Shown here piece by piece: positions 61,683-64,000 of a DNA stretch of 64,000 bases. Origin of the DNA: Flavobacteriales bacterium UBA2669 (GTDB lineage Bacteria; Bacteroidota; Bacteroidia; Flavobacteriales_E; Vicingaceae); assembly GCA_002359215.1 (NCBI GenBank), contig DEMN01000008.1:1-64000 (forward strand), written 5' to 3'. Both the position numbers and the translations under genes were made by a program. The stretch's first letter is position 1. The number at the start of each line of letters is the position of its first letter. Below the pieces are notes generated by a model. It saw nothing but the letters and a program-made list of their open reading frames with translations, was not told where the DNA came from and did not search any database.

Positions 61683-62840
61683 ATGAATGAACTCAACCTT
61701 TTTTTAGAAAAACTTGCTGAAAGTTACGCTAACAATTCTTTTGTAAAAATTACATTAAGTAAACCGGCTTACAAAAGTGATGGATTATTGAATGTTTATA
61801 TTCGCTTAGTAAGCATTAAAAACGAGCTTGTTTTTTCTTTTACCTACCATTATCAAACTAACGACCAAGTTAAAAACTATACTTTAGAAGAAACCAATGC
61901 CGAGTTAATGGAATTGCTTACTAACAAGTTTAAAATTGCTCGATTATTTACACTTAAAGAGGATGTTGTGCTTCAGTTTTCTAAAAAAGGTAAGGGAAGT
62001 TTAAAAACCTTACCCCCTAGTTTTGAAAACAAACCACCCGAAACACATGATGTTCCTAAGAAAAAAAGAGCAGCCTTGGGTAAATACTTAAACGTTTTAG
62101 GAATTGCAGATGAAAATGGTCAGGTGTTTCCTAAAATGGCAGGCAAGTTCAAGCAAATTAATAAATACCTCGAAATAGTAGAAAATTTACTAAAAGACAA
62201 CCAATTTAATGAACCTATTCGCATAGTTGATATGGGTTCTGGTAAAGGATATTTGACTTTTGCGTTGTATGATTTTATGAAAAATCAACTTAAGCTTAAT
62301 GTAGAGATTAAAGGCATAGAAATACGACAAGAATTGGTTGATTTTTGTAACGATGCAGCAGAAAAATGCGGCTTTGAGCAATTATCTTTTGAAAAGAGTA
62401 CGATACAAGATTTAAAAGAAGATAAAATTGATATTTTAATCGCCCTTCATGCTTGTGATACAGCTACAGATGATGCTATTTTTAAAGGTGTTTCTGCTAA
62501 AGCGGCTTTAATAATTTGTGCACCATGTTGCCACAAAGAACTCAGACAAGCTTCTAAAGGGAAAGAAATTGCCAATCCTTTGTTAAAACATGGCATTTTT
62601 AAAGAAAGACAATATGAAATGATTACCGATGCCATGCGTGCATTAATCATGGAAAAACAACAGTATAATACCAAAATTTTTGAGTTTATTTCTAACGAAC
62701 ATACTCGTAAAAACATCATGTTAGTCGCTTCAAAATCAAACAAAAAACCTATGGTTGATAAGATTGATGAAGAAATTAATACCATTAAAAAGGAATTTAA
62801 TATCGACCAACATTATTTAGAAAGTCTTTTAGATGAATAG
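61683..62840 (+). CDS. SAM-dependent methyltransferase (Methyltransf_32-like)
   Basis: A 385-residue protein. The N-terminal 130 residues form a separate domain. The Rossmann methyltransferase domain (about 140-340) has RIVDMGSGKGYLTFALYDF, EIKGIEIRQELVDFCND, and DILIALHACDTATDDAI. IICAPCCHKELR with adjacent Cys-Cys is characteristic of this group, related to eukaryotic RRNAD1/METTL25-type proteins. The substrate, possibly RNA, is unknown. Confidence 0.82.
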   Translation: MNELNLFLEKLAESYANNSFVKITLSKPAYKSDGLLNVYIRLVSIKNELVFSFTYHYQTNDQVKNYTLEETNAELMELLTNKFKIARLFTLKEDVVLQFSKKGKGSLKTLPPSFENKPPETHDVPKKKRAALGKYLNVLGIADENGQVFPKMAGKFKQINKYLEIVENLLKDNQFNEPIRIVDMGSGKGYLTFALYDFMKNQLKLNVEIKGIEIRQELVDFCNDAAEKCGFEQLSFEKSTIQDLKEDKIDILIALHACDTATDDAIFKGVSAKAALIICAPCCHKELRQASKGKEIANPLLKHGIFKERQYEMITDAMRALIMEKQQYNTKIFEFISNEHTRKNIMLVASKSNKKPMVDKIDEEINTIKKEFNIDQHYLESLLDE

Positions 62841-62890
62841 TTTTCAAGGTTAACTCATCGTTAATTTTTTGTAATTCTAAGTCTCATTTC

Positions 62891-62920
62891 TTGTTTTGTG
62901 CTTAATTTCATAGATATTTG
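62891..62920 (+). promoter_or_regulatory. Candidate promoter of ppk1
   Basis: TTG at 62891-62893, a 19-bp spacer and GATATTTG at 62913-62920, one mismatch from TAnnTTTG, lie 30 bases before the ppk1 ATG. Confidence 0.5.
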
Positions 62921-62950
62921 CTAAAAATTGAGGAAGCTTATTTCATTAAG

Positions 62951-64000
62951 ATGAAAAAATATTTCGACAGAGAGCTAAGTTGGTTATCATTTAATTATAG
63001 AGTACTACAAGAAGCTATTAACCCTTACGAACCTTTAATGGAGCGTTTAAAGTTTTTAGCTATTTATTCTGCTAATTTGGATGAGTTTTATAAGGTAAGG
63101 GTAGCTTCATTAAAAAATATTCTAAAAATTGAGAAAAAGCAAGGTCTTGAACCAAATCCTTACATCAAAAAACTGCTCAAAAAAATAAAAAAAACTGTTT
63201 TTGAACAACAGGCAGAATTTAATCACATATTTAACTCTAAAATTTTACCTCAATTAGAAGAAGAGAATATCTTTTTAATAAATCAAAAGCAGATAAATGA
63301 AGAACAGAAAGCTTTTTTGAAAAACTTTTTCGACAACGACATTCTGCCGTTATTAAAAATTAAAGAAGTTAGTGAAACCACTTCTGTATTTGTTAAAAAC
63401 AAAGGCTTGTATTTAGCAATTGATGTCATTAATAAAAAAATCTTAGAGCACAATTATTTCATTGTTAATGTGCCTATTAGAAAGACTCAACGTTTTATTA
63501 GATTGTCTAATGATGAAAATAAAGAAATTATCATTCAGCTTTCTGATGTAATGCGTTTGTTTTTACCTCAGCATTTTCCGGATTATGATTGGGTAAAGTG
63601 TTATGAAATTAATTTAACTCGTGATGCTGAGCTTTATTTAGAAGAAGAAATAGCCGAAACTATTCAAGAAAAAATATCAGCAAGTTTATATAAAAGAAAA
63701 GTGGGAGCACCGTCTAGGTTTTTATATGACGAACGTATGCCAAAGGAGCTTCAAAAAATACTCAGAAAAAATATTGGGTTACAAAAAGGAGAGTCTATTC
63801 CTGGAGGAAGGTACCATAATTTTAATGATTTTTTTGCTTTTCCAATGCCTAACAAGCCTGATTTATTTTATCCTGTTTTTGATGTATTGCAACACCCTGA
63901 ACTAGAGAAAAGTGAATCTTATTTTAATGCAATTTCTAAGAAGGATTTTATTCTTCATTTTCCATATCAGAATTATTGTTACATCACCAATTTTCTGGAA
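62951..64000 (+). CDS. ppk1: Polyphosphate kinase 1, 5' part (runs off the window)
   Basis: Makes inorganic polyphosphate from ATP. The first 350 residues are present and the frame stays open to the end of the window. The N-terminal motif is YFDRELSWLSFNYRVLQEAI, followed by RLKFLAIYSANLDEFYKVRV. The head domain has VPIRKTQRFIRL and later KVGAPSRFLYDERM. ESIPGGRYHNFNDFFAFPMP is also family-like. The catalytic His and C-terminal domains lie beyond 64000. Confidence 0.93.
   Translation, partial: MKKYFDRELSWLSFNYRVLQEAINPYEPLMERLKFLAIYSANLDEFYKVRVASLKNILKIEKKQGLEPNPYIKKLLKKIKKTVFEQQAEFNHIFNSKILPQLEEENIFLINQKQINEEQKAFLKNFFDNDILPLLKIKEVSETTSVFVKNKGLYLAIDVINKKILEHNYFIVNVPIRKTQRFIRLSNDENKEIIIQLSDVMRLFLPQHFPDYDWVKCYEINLTRDAELYLEEEIAETIQEKISASLYKRKVGAPSRFLYDERMPKELQKILRKNIGLQKGESIPGGRYHNFNDFFAFPMPNKPDLFYPVFDVLQHPELEKSESYFNAISKKDFILHFPYQNYCYITNFLE

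Overview
The window is a 64 kb AT-rich chromosomal segment of a Bacteroidota bacterium, most likely of the Flavobacteriia/Flavobacteriales type. Support comes from the gene content (PafA-type phosphatase, CCC-motif membrane protein, DUF4412, DUF6150, HYC_CC_PP and M61 proteins, Rel/SpoT, a large FtsK), the near absence of Shine-Dalgarno sequences, and recurrent promoter elements of the Bacteroidota form TTG-N19-22-TAnnTTTG (clearest before the tRNA-Ala gene and marC). No integrase, transposase, rRNA operon or CRISPR array was seen.

Layout. 0.1-9.7 kb is housekeeping: a secreted protein with thioester-domain-like motifs, gyrB, a lipoprotein, pafA, two small membrane proteins, an M61 peptidase, 3-hydroxyanthranilate dioxygenase and mtgA. 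9.7-25.0 kb is a heavy-metal (probably copper/silver) homeostasis block, nearly all on the minus strand: metal-binding lipoprotein, MerC-like protein with a GDCC tail, CPH-type P1B ATPase, an AAA NTPase, NDH-2, an HMA protein, CusB, CusC, a long CusA, a HYC_CC_PP protein, an HMA-MauE fusion and an HMA-AraC fusion regulator, with a tRNA-Ala(GGC) and a spermidine-synthase-like gene in between. Between cusA and cusC lies a C-terminal remnant of a four-helix-bundle (S23/IVP-like) protein gene, flanked by 7-bp degenerate tandem repeats that run into the end of cusA and the start of cusC, where they encode most of the CusC signal peptide. 25.1-32.2 kb is a very AT-rich three-gene signalling operon: a MORN/YwqK-repeat protein, a soluble nine-PAS plus GAF histidine kinase and a LytTR response regulator. 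Next comes a 527-bp gene-free region with two identical-half-site palindromes 24 bp apart, then rpiB, dsbD, a DUF6150 repeat protein, an FAD oxidoreductase and a membrane PP2C/SpoIIE phosphatase.

38.7-49.5 kb carries a SPOR-domain protein, an acyl-CoA carboxylase-thiolase-Rel/SpoT-photolyase gene run, a DUF389 protein, marC, rnhA and lolA. 49.5-64 kb carries ftsK, two DUF4412-type proteins, arginase, argS, purA, a STAS/Fur pair, a VOC protein, an M23 peptidase, a DUF3108 protein, a methyltransferase and the 5' part of ppk1, which runs off the window.

How it fits together. The metal block looks like a complete envelope detoxification set: export across the inner membrane (P-type ATPase), export across the periplasm and outer membrane (CusCBA), periplasmic or lipoprotein chelators, and an AraC regulator with its own CxxC metal-binding-like domain that may sense the metal directly. 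The PAS kinase, LytTR regulator and YwqK gene form one transcription unit with one overlap and one 3-bp gap. Assignments rest on motifs read by eye; no database search was possible.
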